Source of the DNA: Allobosea sp.
GTDB lineage: Bacteria; Pseudomonadota; Alphaproteobacteria; Rhizobiales; Beijerinckiaceae
Length of the DNA stretch: 64,000 nucleotides
Reading direction: 5' to 3'
Assembly: GCA_024231975.1 (NCBI GenBank)
Contig: JAAEQB010000057.1
Coordinates: 62,001-126,000, forward strand
Made by a program: the position numbers and the translations under genes. Shown piece after piece: positions 52,452 through 62,346 of this stretch. The notes beneath the pieces are model-generated. The model saw only the letters and a program-made list of their open reading frames with translations. It was not told the DNA's origin and did not search any database. The first letter of the stretch is position 1. The number at the start of each line of letters is the position of its first letter.

Positions 52452-53918
52452 ATGGTCCAACCCTGTGACCTGTCGGCTACCGAAGCTCGCTTCCTGATCG
52501 GCGCCAAACAGCTCTCTCCCATCGAACTGCTCGCCTCCTGCCTTGCCCGGATCGAGGATGCCAACGAAGCCGTGAACGGTGTTGTCGCGATCGACGAGAA
52601 AGGGGCACGGTCTGCTGCTGAAAGGGCTGAAAAGGCGGTCCTGGCCGGCGAGGAGTTGGGCCCGCTGCATGGTCTGCCGATCGGCATCAAAGATCTCAAC
52701 GACACCGCCGGATTACGGACGACGTACGGCTCGCGGCTCTATGAGCATCACGTGCCCGACGAGGACGAACATCTGGTCGGCAACCTACGCAGGAAGGGCG
52801 CTGTCGTCTTTGCGAAGACCAACACGCCTGAATGGGGCGCCGGCGGCAACACCTTCAATCCCGTTTATGGCGTCAGCGGCAACCCGTTCGAAGTGAGCTT
52901 GACCTGCGGTGGCTCCTCCGGCGGCTCGGCGATCGCACTGTCGCTGGGCATGATGCCGCTCGCCCACGGCTCCGACAATGCCGGCAGCCTGCGCATCCCC
53001 GCTGCTTATTGCGGCGTGGTGGGTTTCCGCCCGACCGCGGGCATCGTCGCCTCCGAGAAGCGGCTGATCGGCCTGTCGCATCTGCCGGTGCAGGGGCCGA
53101 TGGCCCGCACGAGCGAGGATGCGCGCCTGCTGCTGTGCGCGATGGCGACGTCCGCGAGCATCGACGCGCTGGCCACGCCGCTAGACGAGAAGGGCGACGC
53201 GCCCGTAGACGTCTCGACGTTGAAGGTGGCCTTCTCGCAGGATCTGGGTTTCGCCCCCTGCGAGGAAGGATTGCGCCGCACCTTCGACGAGCGCACCGCC
53301 GCCTTCGCCTCCATCTTCCGCGAGACGGCGGTCGCGCATCCTGACTTTGGCGACGTACGGCGCGTCTACGAAATCCTGCGCGCCGTGAACTATATCGGCA
53401 TGTTCGCCGACCGCCAGAAGGACAAGCCCCGGCAGTGGGGGCCACTCGTCCAACAGAACCTGGAACATGCCGCGCGCTTCTCGCTGGAGGACGCCTCGTT
53501 GGCCTTCATCGAGCAGAACCGCATCTACCAGCGTGTGCAGGCCTTCTTCCGCGAGTTCGACCTGCTTATCACGCCGACCGTCGGAGCCTATCCCTGGGCG
53601 AAGCACGACATGTATCCCGCCGAGATCGGAGGCAGGCCGATCGCCAATTATTTCGACTGGGTCGGGCTGACCTACGCGATCACGCTGATCAATCATCCCT
53701 GCATCTCGATTCCCTGCGGCCTCGATGACCGGGGCCTGCCCTTCGGCCTCCAGATCATCGGTCGCAGAAACTCGGACCTGCATCTGTTGCGTGTGGCCGA
53801 GGCGATCGAACGGGTCTTCGCGACATCGCCCGCGCTGGGGAGACCGCTGCCCGACCTTGGCTATTTGCGGACGGTGCAGGTGAACGACCGCATGCAGCCC
53901 GTCGTCGCGGCCGGCTGA
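52452..53918 (+). CDS. Amidase-signature family hydrolase
   Basis: 488 residues. The catalytic Lys80 lies in GIKDLN, the cis-Ser is in the CGGSSGGSA block (about 155-156), and the nucleophile Ser179 lies in GSDNAGSLRIPA, where family members usually have GGS (here AGS). This is the Ser-cisSer-Lys triad of amidases that split amides, nitrile-derived amides or peptides. The gene is upstream of an oligopeptide-type ABC importer by 59 bases in the same direction, so it probably acts on an imported amide-containing compound. Confidence 0.88.
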   Translation: MVQPCDLSATEARFLIGAKQLSPIELLASCLARIEDANEAVNGVVAIDEKGARSAAERAEKAVLAGEELGPLHGLPIGIKDLNDTAGLRTTYGSRLYEHHVPDEDEHLVGNLRRKGAVVFAKTNTPEWGAGGNTFNPVYGVSGNPFEVSLTCGGSSGGSAIALSLGMMPLAHGSDNAGSLRIPAAYCGVVGFRPTAGIVASEKRLIGLSHLPVQGPMARTSEDARLLLCAMATSASIDALATPLDEKGDAPVDVSTLKVAFSQDLGFAPCEEGLRRTFDERTAAFASIFRETAVAHPDFGDVRRVYEILRAVNYIGMFADRQKDKPRQWGPLVQQNLEHAARFSLEDASLAFIEQNRIYQRVQAFFREFDLLITPTVGAYPWAKHDMYPAEIGGRPIANYFDWVGLTYAITLINHPCISIPCGLDDRGLPFGLQIIGRRNSDLHLLRVAEAIERVFATSPALGRPLPDLGYLRTVQVNDRMQPVVAAG

Positions 53919-53977
53919 TGTGAGCGGCGCGGCCGACCGGCAGGGGAGCCGGTCTCGCGCCGAACGGGGGAGCTAGG

Positions 53978-54988
53978 ATGCTTCGACATATCGCAGGGCG
54001 AGTTCTGGGAGCCGTTCCGGTCGTCCTCCTCGTCGCATTGGGGATCTTCGCCCTCGTCAGGCTCGCTCCCGGCGACGCGGCGAGCACGCTGGCGGCCGAG
54101 GATGCGACCGAGGCCGATCTCGCCCGCATGCGGGCGCAATGGGGGCTGGACCAGCCCGTGCTGGTCCAGTTCTTCTATTTCCTGACGAATCTGGCGCGGC
54201 TCGATTTCGGCACCTCCTATCGCTACCACGCGCCCGTGACCGAGCTCATCGGTCAGCGGCTCCCGGCCACCATCGAACTTGCCGTGATCGCGCTGCTCAT
54301 CGCCGCGGCGATCGCCGTCCCGCTCGGCGTCGCCACCGCGCTGCGCAAGGGCAGCTGGCTCGACGGCCTTGGTTCGCTCGTCGCCGTGCTCGGCGTGAGC
54401 GCCCCGTCCTTCTGGATCGGCATTCTCCTTGTTCTGTTCGTCTCGGGCTACCTGAACCTGCTGCCTTCGAGCGGGCGTATCCCGCTGGATGTCCCGCTGC
54501 GCGAGATGACCGGCTTCGTCCTGATCGACAGCCTTCTGCAGGGCCAAGTCGGCGTCTTCCGCCAGGGGCTCGAACACATCCTGCTGCCGGCCACGACGCT
54601 GGCCTTCGGCATGATCGGCATCATCGCGCGCATCTCACGCTCGGCAGTGATCGATGTTGGGCAGGAGGAATTCGTCGTCACCGCCGTCGCCAAGGGGCTA
54701 AAGCGGAGGGAAGTCGTTCGCAACCACCTTCTACCGAACGCGACGGTGCCGATCATCACCATCATCGGCCTCGAGCTGGGGACCCTGATCAGCGGCAGCA
54801 TCGTCGTCGAGGTCGTCTTCTCCTGGCCCGGCCTCGGCTCGCTGCTCTACTCGGCCGTCACGTCCCGCGACATCCCGCTGACGACCGGGATCGTCATCTC
54901 CTACACATTCATCTTCATCTCCCTGAATGTTCTCGTCGATCTGGTCTACGTCTTGATCGACCCCCGTCTCAGGGTCGGGAGGGCCTGA
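53978..54988 (+). CDS. Peptide/nickel-type ABC transporter permease 1 (DppB-like)
   Basis: 336 residues, six helices with a large periplasmic loop after the first. The start MLRHIAGRVLGAVPVVLLVALG, the FGTSYRY block and the coupling loop VVTAVAKGLKRREVVRNHLLPN are typical for DppB. It pairs with the DppC-like permease encoded 2 bases downstream. A GGGGGAG site precedes the start. Confidence 0.9.
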   Translation: MLRHIAGRVLGAVPVVLLVALGIFALVRLAPGDAASTLAAEDATEADLARMRAQWGLDQPVLVQFFYFLTNLARLDFGTSYRYHAPVTELIGQRLPATIELAVIALLIAAAIAVPLGVATALRKGSWLDGLGSLVAVLGVSAPSFWIGILLVLFVSGYLNLLPSSGRIPLDVPLREMTGFVLIDSLLQGQVGVFRQGLEHILLPATTLAFGMIGIIARISRSAVIDVGQEEFVVTAVAKGLKRREVVRNHLLPNATVPIITIIGLELGTLISGSIVVEVVFSWPGLGSLLYSAVTSRDIPLTTGIVISYTFIFISLNVLVDLVYVLIDPRLRVGRA

Positions 54989-54990
54989 CG

Positions 54991-55830
54991 ATGCAGGCCT
55001 GGCGCTTCCTCGAACTCAAGTTCATTGTCGGCGTGGTCTGTCTCGGCAGCATCATCGTGCTGGCGCTTTTCGGCGGCCTCGTCGCCGGCCATGACCCCAA
55101 TGAGCAGAATCTGCTGTTTGCGCTCGAGCCACCTTTTGGCCCGGAAGGCGGCTACCTTCTCGGCACCGATCATCTCGGGCGCGACCTGCTAGCGCGAATG
55201 ACATCGGGGGCACGAGTGTCGCTGGCCATCGCCGGCTCGGTCGTCGTGCTCTCCGGTGTCGTGGGCGTGCTGGTCGGGGCACTCTCAGGCTACCTCTCCG
55301 GAACACGTGACATCCTCATCCAGAAGGTCGTCGAGACGTTCTGGGCGTTTCCTCCGATCTTGTTGGCGATCGCGATCCTCGCTTTTTTCGGTCCCAGCCT
55401 GACTAATGTCATCATTGCGCTGACGATCCAGCGCTGGATTCCGTATTGCCGGATCGCGCGGGCTCAGGCGCTGATGCTGCGCTCGCGAGAATATATCTCC
55501 GCCGCCAAGATCATGGGCGGCGGCACCGTCTGGGTGCTGCGTCATCACATCCTGCCCAATCTGCTCGCTTCAGCCATCATCATCGGCACCTTCACGATGG
55601 CGACCGCGATCCTCGCAGAATCGAGCCTGAGCTTTCTGGGGTTGGGGGTTCCGCCGAGCGTCCCGACCTGGGGCGGCATGCTGGCAGAGGGGCGCTCCTA
55701 CATCACGCGCGCCTGGTGGCTCGCGGTCCTGCCGGGGCTGGGCATCTTCCTGACCGTGCTCGGCCTCAATCTGCTCGGCGACTGGATGCGGGACCAGCTC
55801 GACCCCAAGGCGGCGCTGAACCTATCCTGA
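54991..55830 (+). CDS. Peptide/nickel-type ABC transporter permease 2 (DppC-like)
   Basis: 279 residues from the ATG at 54991; the longer frame to 54139 is an artefact. Markers are YLLGTDHLGRDLLARMTSGAR, the coupling loop REYISAAKIMGGGTVWVLRHHILPN and the final LSFLGLGVPPSVPTWGGML block, all DppC features. It starts 2 bases after dppB and 10 bases before dppD. Confidence 0.9.
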   Translation: MQAWRFLELKFIVGVVCLGSIIVLALFGGLVAGHDPNEQNLLFALEPPFGPEGGYLLGTDHLGRDLLARMTSGARVSLAIAGSVVVLSGVVGVLVGALSGYLSGTRDILIQKVVETFWAFPPILLAIAILAFFGPSLTNVIIALTIQRWIPYCRIARAQALMLRSREYISAAKIMGGGTVWVLRHHILPNLLASAIIIGTFTMATAILAESSLSFLGLGVPPSVPTWGGMLAEGRSYITRAWWLAVLPGLGIFLTVLGLNLLGDWMRDQLDPKAALNLS

Positions 55831-55840
55831 GGAACGCGGC

Positions 55841-56827
55841 ATGCATGATACATCCCGGATAGACGATGCGGTCCTCGAAGCCGATCAGCTCTCGCTGTTC
55901 CTGCGCGCAGGGCGCGGTACAGAGCTGAAAATCGTCGACAGCGTCAGCTTTTCGATCGCCCGCGGCGAATTCTACGCGCTGGTGGGCGAAAGCGGTTCGG
56001 GCAAGACCGTGATCGCCCGCTCGCTGATGCGCCTCTTTCCGCCAAACACGCTGCGCATGGAAGGCCGTCTCGTTGTGGACGGCGTCGACCTGACCACGGC
56101 ACCCGCAAGCCGCGTGCAGCGGATGCGGGGGCGTAGCATCAGCATGATCTTCCAGGAACCGATGACCTCGCTCAATCCGCTGATGACGGTGGAACGGCAG
56201 ATCGACGAGGCGATCGCCGTCGTGGGCGGAATGGGCAGGCGCGAACGTCGCGAGCGGGTTGTCGAGCTGCTGGCCGACGTCCAGTTCGCGAATCCTGGGA
56301 GCGTCAGGAGCATGTATCCCCACGAACTGAGCGGCGGCATGAGGCAGCGCGCGATGATCGCAATGGCGCTCGCCAACAACCCTTCCCTGTTGATCGCAGA
56401 CGAACCGACGACCGCGCTCGACGTAACGATCCAGGAGGAGATCCTGCAATTGCTACTGCGGCTGCGCGATCAGCACGGGCTGTCGATCCTGTTCATCTCG
56501 CACGACCTTTCGCTGGTGCGCCGCTTCGCCGATCGCATCGGTGTCCTCTATGGCGGCGTGCTCATGGAAACGGGCCCGGCGCATGAGTTGATCGATCACC
56601 CGACGCATCCCTATTCGCGCGCGCTGATCGACTGCATCCCGCGTCGGCGCGAAGCTGGCAAACGGCAGGCCGGCATCGATGGTCTGGTGCCCGGCGTCGC
56701 CGACTGGTTCGACGGCTGCCGCTTTGCTCCCCGCTGCCCGCGCATGGCCGAAGACTGCCGGCACGGTCGGATCGAGATGACCCCGACCCAGCCTGCCCAG
56801 GTTGCGCGATGCCTGCACCCGCTATGA
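55841..56827 (+). CDS. Peptide-type ABC transporter ATPase 1 (DppD-like)
   Basis: 328 residues. Walker A is GESGSGKTV, signature LSGGMRQRAMIA, Walker B LLIADEPTTALD and the H-loop FISHDLSL. The C-terminal oligo_HPY extension carries a Cys-rich cluster (CRFAPRCPRMAEDC) that often binds an iron-sulphur cluster in this subfamily. It is translationally coupled to dppF by an ATGA overlap. Confidence 0.9.
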   Translation: MHDTSRIDDAVLEADQLSLFLRAGRGTELKIVDSVSFSIARGEFYALVGESGSGKTVIARSLMRLFPPNTLRMEGRLVVDGVDLTTAPASRVQRMRGRSISMIFQEPMTSLNPLMTVERQIDEAIAVVGGMGRRERRERVVELLADVQFANPGSVRSMYPHELSGGMRQRAMIAMALANNPSLLIADEPTTALDVTIQEEILQLLLRLRDQHGLSILFISHDLSLVRRFADRIGVLYGGVLMETGPAHELIDHPTHPYSRALIDCIPRRREAGKRQAGIDGLVPGVADWFDGCRFAPRCPRMAEDCRHGRIEMTPTQPAQVARCLHPL

Positions 56828-57627
56828 CCATTCCTTCCGCTCCCGTCCTGCGCGCCGAGCGTATCGGCAAGACTTACCAGGGGCGCAGCAGGTTGTTCGC
56901 CCAGGCGACCGGCGTCACGGCTCTCACCGACGTCTCCTTCGAGGTGGGACCGGGAGAGATACTCGGCATCGTCGGGGAGTCGGGCTGTGGGAAATCGACC
57001 CTGGCGCGCATAATCGTCGGGCTGGAACAGGCGAGCGCCGGTCGCCTCGTCGCGGGCGACGCCACGCTGGTCGACGTGGCCGCGGGCATCTTCCTCCCGC
57101 CGGCGGCGCGGCGGATCCAGATGGTGTTCCAGGACCCTTATTCATCGCTCAACCCCAGGATGAAGGTGGGCGATGTCGTCAGCGAGGGGCTGCGCATCGC
57201 CGGCGAGACGGATCGAAGGCTCCTGGCCGATCGCGTGGCCGGGATGCTGCGGCTCGTCGGATTGCCGGCCGAGGCCGCGTCCCGCTATCCGTTCCAGTTC
57301 AGCGGCGGTCAGCGGCAGCGGATCGGCATCGCCCGCGCCCTCATCACCGAGCCGCGCATCCTGATCGCCGACGAAGCAGTCTCCGCGCTCGACGTCTCGG
57401 TGCAGATGCAAATCCTGAACCTGCTGCTCGACATTCGCGATCGGCTCGGGATTGCGGTGCTCTTCATCAGCCATGACATCGGAGTCATCGAATATCTTTG
57501 CGACAAGGTCATCGTCCTCGCGCAAGGGAAGATCGTCGAATCCGGGAGCGCCGACGCCGTAATCTCGAAGCCTTCCCACGTCTACACGAAGAAGCTTATC
57601 GACGCTGTACCGAGAATCCAGGACTGA
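56824..57627 (+). CDS. Peptide-type ABC transporter ATPase 2 (DppF-like)
   Basis: 267 residues from the ATG at 56824 that overlaps the dppD stop; an earlier in-frame ATG at 56809 is possible. Walker A GESGCGKST, Q-loop in VFQDPYSSLNPR, signature FSGGQRQRIGIA and Walker B LIADEAVSALD. Note Ala in place of Pro in the usual DEPTSALD, without effect on the catalytic Glu. No oligo_HPY Cys cluster is present, unlike DppD. Binding-protein genes follow by 47 bases. Confidence 0.9.
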   Translation: MTIPSAPVLRAERIGKTYQGRSRLFAQATGVTALTDVSFEVGPGEILGIVGESGCGKSTLARIIVGLEQASAGRLVAGDATLVDVAAGIFLPPAARRIQMVFQDPYSSLNPRMKVGDVVSEGLRIAGETDRRLLADRVAGMLRLVGLPAEAASRYPFQFSGGQRQRIGIARALITEPRILIADEAVSALDVSVQMQILNLLLDIRDRLGIAVLFISHDIGVIEYLCDKVIVLAQGKIVESGSADAVISKPSHVYTKKLIDAVPRIQD

Positions 57628-57674
57628 ATTGCCTCATTGATCGCCAACACTGAACCAATGTCGGAGGACCGAAG

Positions 57675-59198
57675 ATGATCGATTGCCGAAAGCCTTCACT
57701 TCGAATGGCCGTTATCGCCGCCGCCCTCGCATCTGCTTTTTCGGCATCGGCTCAGACAGACAATGACACGCTCGTCGTCACGACCACCGACACGTTGGTC
57801 ACACGGCATCCCTATGCCGAAAGCAGCGCGCAGATGTATTCGGTGTGGTGCCAGGTCTATGGCTGCCTCGGTCGCTATAACTATGCGGCACGCAAGTTCG
57901 AGGGCTTGCTGGCAGAACGCTGGGAGCAGCTCGACGACCTGACCTGGCGCTTTCACCTCCGGCGCGACCTCGTCCGGCACGACGGCGGACCCGGCCCGAC
58001 GACCGCCGACGTCCTGCATTCCTACAATCAGGTCATGACCGATCCGCAAAGCCAGGGACGCTTCTACCTGTCGAGCGTCAAGGAAATCCGGCGGGTCGAC
58101 GACCACACCTTCGATATCATCACGAAGGAACCCACCTCCTCGCTGCTCGGCCAGCTCTTCGACAAGTTCACGATCACGAGCGAGGAGATCTTCAGGAGAG
58201 AGGGCGGGGTCGCCAGCTACAACACCGCCCCGATCGGCTGGGGGCCTTACAAGCTCCGCAATTTCGCGATCAGCGAGCGCATCACCCTGGACCGGAACGA
58301 GGCTTATCCGGGCAAGGTCGAGAGCTCGCCGCGCACGGTCGTCTTCCGCCGTATCCAGGAGCCGGACCAGCGCGTCACCGCCTTGCTCAACGGCGAAGTC
58401 CACATCGCCCGGCTGATTCCCCCGCAGCTCGTCGGCCGGCTCGACAATGTCCCGTCCGTCGAGGTGCGACGTTCGCCCTCCAACGAGCCGATGTTCATCG
58501 GCTTCAACGCGAAGATAAAGCCGTGGGACGACCCCCGCGTGCGCCGCGCCGCCGCGATGGCGATCAACAAGGACATCATCATCCAGCGCATTCTGTTCGG
58601 CATGGCCAACCGGCTCGACGGCCCGGTCGGGACCGAGCAGGTCTGCTACACCACGCCGATTGCAAACAGGACGCCCTACGACGTGCAGGGGGCACGCAAG
58701 CTGCTGGCCGAGGCCGGCTACGCCAATGGCGGCCCGGCCGTCGACTTCTACACCGCGGCCGGACGCTACATTTCCGACCGGCAGGTCGGCGAGGCGATCA
58801 CCCAGATGCTGAACCAGGCGGGTTTCAAGGTCACGCTGCACACGCCCGAATTCGCGAGCCTGTGGGCGAATGTGCGGGCCGGCAAGGCCCCGATGTACTA
58901 TATGGGCCGCGGGCTGGCGCTCGAACCGTCGGAATGGCTGTCCCAGTATTTCGAAACGGGCGTCACGCCGCGCATCAGCTACTCCAATCCGCAGCTCGAC
59001 GCCCTGTTCGACAAGGACAGGAAGACCTTCGCCTTCGAAGAGCGCTGCAAGATCATCCGCGAGATCAGCCAGCTCATCGACACCGAGGCGCCGGCTATCT
59101 TCCTGTGGAATCACCAGTATGTCAGCGGCGTCCGCAAGGGGGTCCGGTTCGTGCCCGATGCCTCGGGAGAACTCTGGCTGCCCGATGTCGGCCTGTGA
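57675..59198 (+). CDS. Peptide-type ABC transporter substrate-binding protein 1
   Basis: 507 residues, SBP family 5. A signal peptide (about 1-26, ending SASAQT) leads to a mature protein with NYAARKFEGLLAERWEQ and a domain boundary near residue 200, followed by FYTAAGRYISDRQVGEAITQ. It shares long blocks with the next gene (for example WSQVYG-type SVWCQVYGCLGRYNY, RHDGGPGPT, RVTALLNGEVHIARLIPPQLV), so the two are tandem duplicates. It probably delivers an unusual oligopeptide, opine or amide to DppB/DppC. Confidence 0.88.
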   Translation: MIDCRKPSLRMAVIAAALASAFSASAQTDNDTLVVTTTDTLVTRHPYAESSAQMYSVWCQVYGCLGRYNYAARKFEGLLAERWEQLDDLTWRFHLRRDLVRHDGGPGPTTADVLHSYNQVMTDPQSQGRFYLSSVKEIRRVDDHTFDIITKEPTSSLLGQLFDKFTITSEEIFRREGGVASYNTAPIGWGPYKLRNFAISERITLDRNEAYPGKVESSPRTVVFRRIQEPDQRVTALLNGEVHIARLIPPQLVGRLDNVPSVEVRRSPSNEPMFIGFNAKIKPWDDPRVRRAAAMAINKDIIIQRILFGMANRLDGPVGTEQVCYTTPIANRTPYDVQGARKLLAEAGYANGGPAVDFYTAAGRYISDRQVGEAITQMLNQAGFKVTLHTPEFASLWANVRAGKAPMYYMGRGLALEPSEWLSQYFETGVTPRISYSNPQLDALFDKDRKTFAFEERCKIIREISQLIDTEAPAIFLWNHQYVSGVRKGVRFVPDASGELWLPDVGL

Positions 59199-59241
59199 GG
59201 CCCCCGACACATTCCGTCAGCAACACGAGGGTTGTGAGCCC

Positions 59242-60777
59242 ATGAACGAGAATCTCATCCGGAAGCCGTCGCGACGGACCGTATTGCAGGTGGCCGCCAC
59301 CTCCCTGCTGGCCTCCCCGGCCCTGCCCCGGCCCGCCGCGGCCCAGCCCAGGGCGTTGACGATCACGACGACCGGCATCCTGAACAACGCCAACCCCTAC
59401 GCGCATTCCAGCATTCACCTCTATTACATCTGGAGCCAGGTCTATGGCAGCCTGGGTCGCTACAATTACGGCAGAAAGGCCTATGAGGGCGTGCTCGCCG
59501 AGAGCTGGGAGGTCGTGGAGCCGACGCGCTGGCGCTTCAAGCTGCGCGGCGATCTCAAACGCCATGACGGCGGCCCCGGCCCGACGGCACGCGACGTCGT
59601 GCATTCGTGGCGGCGCATTCTCAGCGACCCTGCCAGCCAGCAGGCGTTCTACCTGACCGAGGTCGAGACATTCGACGCGGTGGACGATCGCACGTTCGAC
59701 ATCGTGACGAAGCGGCCGGTTGCGCAGCTTCTCTCGTTCCTCTTCGATCGCTTCGTCGTGACGAGCGCAGACCTCTACGAGAAACACGGCGGCGATGCCG
59801 ACAAGGTCGCGGCCTTCGGCTGGGGACCCTACAAGCTCGAGCGCTTCGACATCGACCGCAGCGTCATCGTGGCCCGCAATCCGTTCTGGCCGGGCATGCC
59901 CGCGGCAGCGCCCGAGACGGTGGTTTACCGGCTTATCCTCGAGCCCGAACAGCGTGTGACCGCCTTGCTCAACAACGAGGTCCAGATCGCAAGGCTGATC
60001 CCTCCGCAACTGGTCGATCGTCTGAAATCCAATGGCGGCGTCAGGCAGATCGAGACCGGCTCGCTGGAGTGGATGTTCCTGGGGATGAACACCGTCATAA
60101 AGCCCTTCGACGACCCGCGCGTGCGCCGGGCCGTCGCCCATGCGATCGACGCGGAGCTGATCATCAAGCGGCTCCTGTTCGGCCTCGCCGACCGCATGCA
60201 AGGCGCCATCGGCAATTTCCAGGACTGCTTCGGCCCCAGCGCGAACCGCCCGGCCTACGATCCGGGCCGGGCGAAGGCGCTGCTGGCGGAGGCAGGCTTC
60301 CCGAACGGCTTCGACGTCGAATTCTCGACGGCAAACGGGCGTTACGTCTCCGACCGCCAGATCGGCGAAGCGCTGGCCCAGATGCTGCGGCAGGTCGGCA
60401 TCAGGGCCAGGCTGAACACGCCGGATTACGCCAATTTCACCAATGATATCCGGCAGGGCAAGCTGCCGCTCTACTATACCGGTCGGGCTGCGAGCAACGA
60501 CCAGATCGAGGCCCTGGCGCAGTATTTCGAAACCGGCGGCTCGCGGCGAACCAACTATTCCGACCCGGAGGCGGACCGCCTGTTCAAGGACGTCCGCTCC
60601 GCCTTCGACGTCGAGAAGCAGTGCGAGCTCCAGCGGGCGCTCAGCGACAAGCTCTCGCAGGACTCGCCGGTCGTCTTCCTCTGGACGCACCGGCTGGTGA
60701 ACGGCGTGCGCACCAACGTCGACTGGCCGGCCGACGCGACCGGTGAGCCATGGCTGACCGACATATCGGTCCGTTAG
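59242..60777 (+). CDS. Peptide-type ABC transporter substrate-binding protein 2
   Basis: 511 residues from the ATG at 59242; an earlier frame to 58870 runs over the preceding gene. The N terminus PSRRTVLQVAATSLLAS is Tat-like, unlike the plain Sec signal of the neighbour, so the two paralogues use different export routes. The body is a close paralogue of SBP 1 (RHDGGPGPTARDVVHSW, RVTALLNNEVQIARLIPPQLVDRLK). Duplicate binding proteins usually broaden the ligand range of one transporter. Confidence 0.88.
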   Translation: MNENLIRKPSRRTVLQVAATSLLASPALPRPAAAQPRALTITTTGILNNANPYAHSSIHLYYIWSQVYGSLGRYNYGRKAYEGVLAESWEVVEPTRWRFKLRGDLKRHDGGPGPTARDVVHSWRRILSDPASQQAFYLTEVETFDAVDDRTFDIVTKRPVAQLLSFLFDRFVVTSADLYEKHGGDADKVAAFGWGPYKLERFDIDRSVIVARNPFWPGMPAAAPETVVYRLILEPEQRVTALLNNEVQIARLIPPQLVDRLKSNGGVRQIETGSLEWMFLGMNTVIKPFDDPRVRRAVAHAIDAELIIKRLLFGLADRMQGAIGNFQDCFGPSANRPAYDPGRAKALLAEAGFPNGFDVEFSTANGRYVSDRQIGEALAQMLRQVGIRARLNTPDYANFTNDIRQGKLPLYYTGRAASNDQIEALAQYFETGGSRRTNYSDPEADRLFKDVRSAFDVEKQCELQRALSDKLSQDSPVVFLWTHRLVNGVRTNVDWPADATGEPWLTDISVR

Positions 60778-60883
60778 CGATCCTTCGCCATTCCGGTGCC
60801 GCTCCTGCGACCCGGCCGCAGCGTTTCGTGACACGCAGACCGCACCACCCGGCTGATGAAGCCGGCATGCAATCGAGGACATG

Positions 60884-62287
60884 ATGAGCAACAGACAAGC
60901 TGCGCTCGAACGCGCGCGAGGCTATATCGACGACGGCAGCTTCCTGCAGCGCCTGACGGACCTGGTGGCCTATCAGACGGAAAGCTACCCCCCTGGCCGC
61001 AAGAAGGAGCTGGAGCGCTATTGTTCCGAGGGGCTCGGACCGATCGCCTCCGCGCTCGGCTTCGAGACGGAGATACTGCCGAATCCTCTCGACGAGTATG
61101 GGCCTGTCCTGATCGCCTCGCGCCGCGAGGGCGACGGGCTGCCGACGCTGCTGATCTACGGGCACGGCGACGTGGTCAGAGCGATGCCCGAGCGCTGGAG
61201 ATCGGACCTCGATCCATGGACCCTCAAGGTCGAGGGCGATCGCGTCTACGGCCGCGGCGTCGTGGACAACAAGGGGCAGCACCTTCTCGCGATCGAGGCG
61301 CTGCGCGCCGTCCTGGAGGAGCGCGGATCGCTCGGCTTCAATGTGAAGATCTTCGTCGAGACCGGCGAGGAAGCGGGCTCGCCGGGACTGAAGCGCTTCC
61401 TCGAACGTCACCGGGAGCGCTGCGCGGCCGACGTCTTCATCGGGCTCGATGGCCCCCGGCAAAGCATGTCGGTGCCGGATATCACGCTCGGCACGCGCGG
61501 CGGGCTCGCAATCGACCTCGTCGTCAATCTGCGGGAAGGTTCGCATCACTCGGGGCACTGGGGCGGGCTGCTCAAGGACCCGACCGTCATCCTGGCCCAT
61601 GCGATCTCGGCGATCATCTCGCGGGACGGCCGCATTCTGGTGCCCGGATGGACGCCCGCCTCGGTGCCCGCTTCGGTCACGCAGGCAAGCCGGGCGGTCG
61701 TGATCGACGACGCACCGGGTGCGCTGAAGCCGGACGAAGGTTGGGGCGAGCCCGGCCTGTCGCGCCCGGAGAAGATCTATGCATGGAGCAGCGCGATCGT
61801 GCTGGCTTCCATCAGCGGACAGCCCGAAGCGCCGGTTCCCGCCGTTCCCGGCTTCGCCAAAGCCCGCATACAGTTGCGGCACACCGTCGACGTTGCCGCG
61901 GAGGATGTAGCGCCTGCGTTGCGGCGGCATCTCGACAAGCTGGGCTTCACGGAGGTCGAGGTCGCCCCGGTGGTCGAGCGCGACATGTTCCCGCCCTCGA
62001 GAACCGACCCGGAAGATGTCTGGGTGCGCCGGATCGCGCGTTCCATGACGGAAACGGTCGGGCACGCACCGAACATTATCCCGAACATCGGCGCCTCCGG
62101 CCCGTCCGAATTCTTTCGGAAGACGCTGGGCGTCCCTGTCCTATGGATCCCGCATTCCTATGGCGGGTGCGGTCAGCACGGGCCCGATGAGCACGGGCTG
62201 ATCCCACTTTTCCGGGACGGTCTCGGCATCATGGCTGGCGTGTTCTGGGACATCGGTCTCGACCCTGCTGCCGGCGCGAAGGTCTGA
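60884..62287 (+). CDS. M20-family metallohydrolase
   Basis: 467 residues from the second of two adjacent ATGs, favoured by GAGG 5 bases upstream. The two-zinc site is intact: His94 and Asp96 (YGHGDVV), Asp128 (GVVDNKG) and Glu162/Glu163 (ETGEEAGS). Family members cleave peptides, N-acyl amino acids or carbamoyl groups. With the amidase and the Dpp-type importer it would process an imported peptide or amide. It is 106 bases after the second binding-protein gene. Confidence 0.88.
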   Translation: MSNRQAALERARGYIDDGSFLQRLTDLVAYQTESYPPGRKKELERYCSEGLGPIASALGFETEILPNPLDEYGPVLIASRREGDGLPTLLIYGHGDVVRAMPERWRSDLDPWTLKVEGDRVYGRGVVDNKGQHLLAIEALRAVLEERGSLGFNVKIFVETGEEAGSPGLKRFLERHRERCAADVFIGLDGPRQSMSVPDITLGTRGGLAIDLVVNLREGSHHSGHWGGLLKDPTVILAHAISAIISRDGRILVPGWTPASVPASVTQASRAVVIDDAPGALKPDEGWGEPGLSRPEKIYAWSSAIVLASISGQPEAPVPAVPGFAKARIQLRHTVDVAAEDVAPALRRHLDKLGFTEVEVAPVVERDMFPPSRTDPEDVWVRRIARSMTETVGHAPNIIPNIGASGPSEFFRKTLGVPVLWIPHSYGGCGQHGPDEHGLIPLFRDGLGIMAGVFWDIGLDPAAGAKV

Positions 62288-62346
62288 CGGGTTTCGCCGG
62301 TGGCCGCAGGCGGGCGGACGATTGCCGAAGGACAATTTCGACCGGG

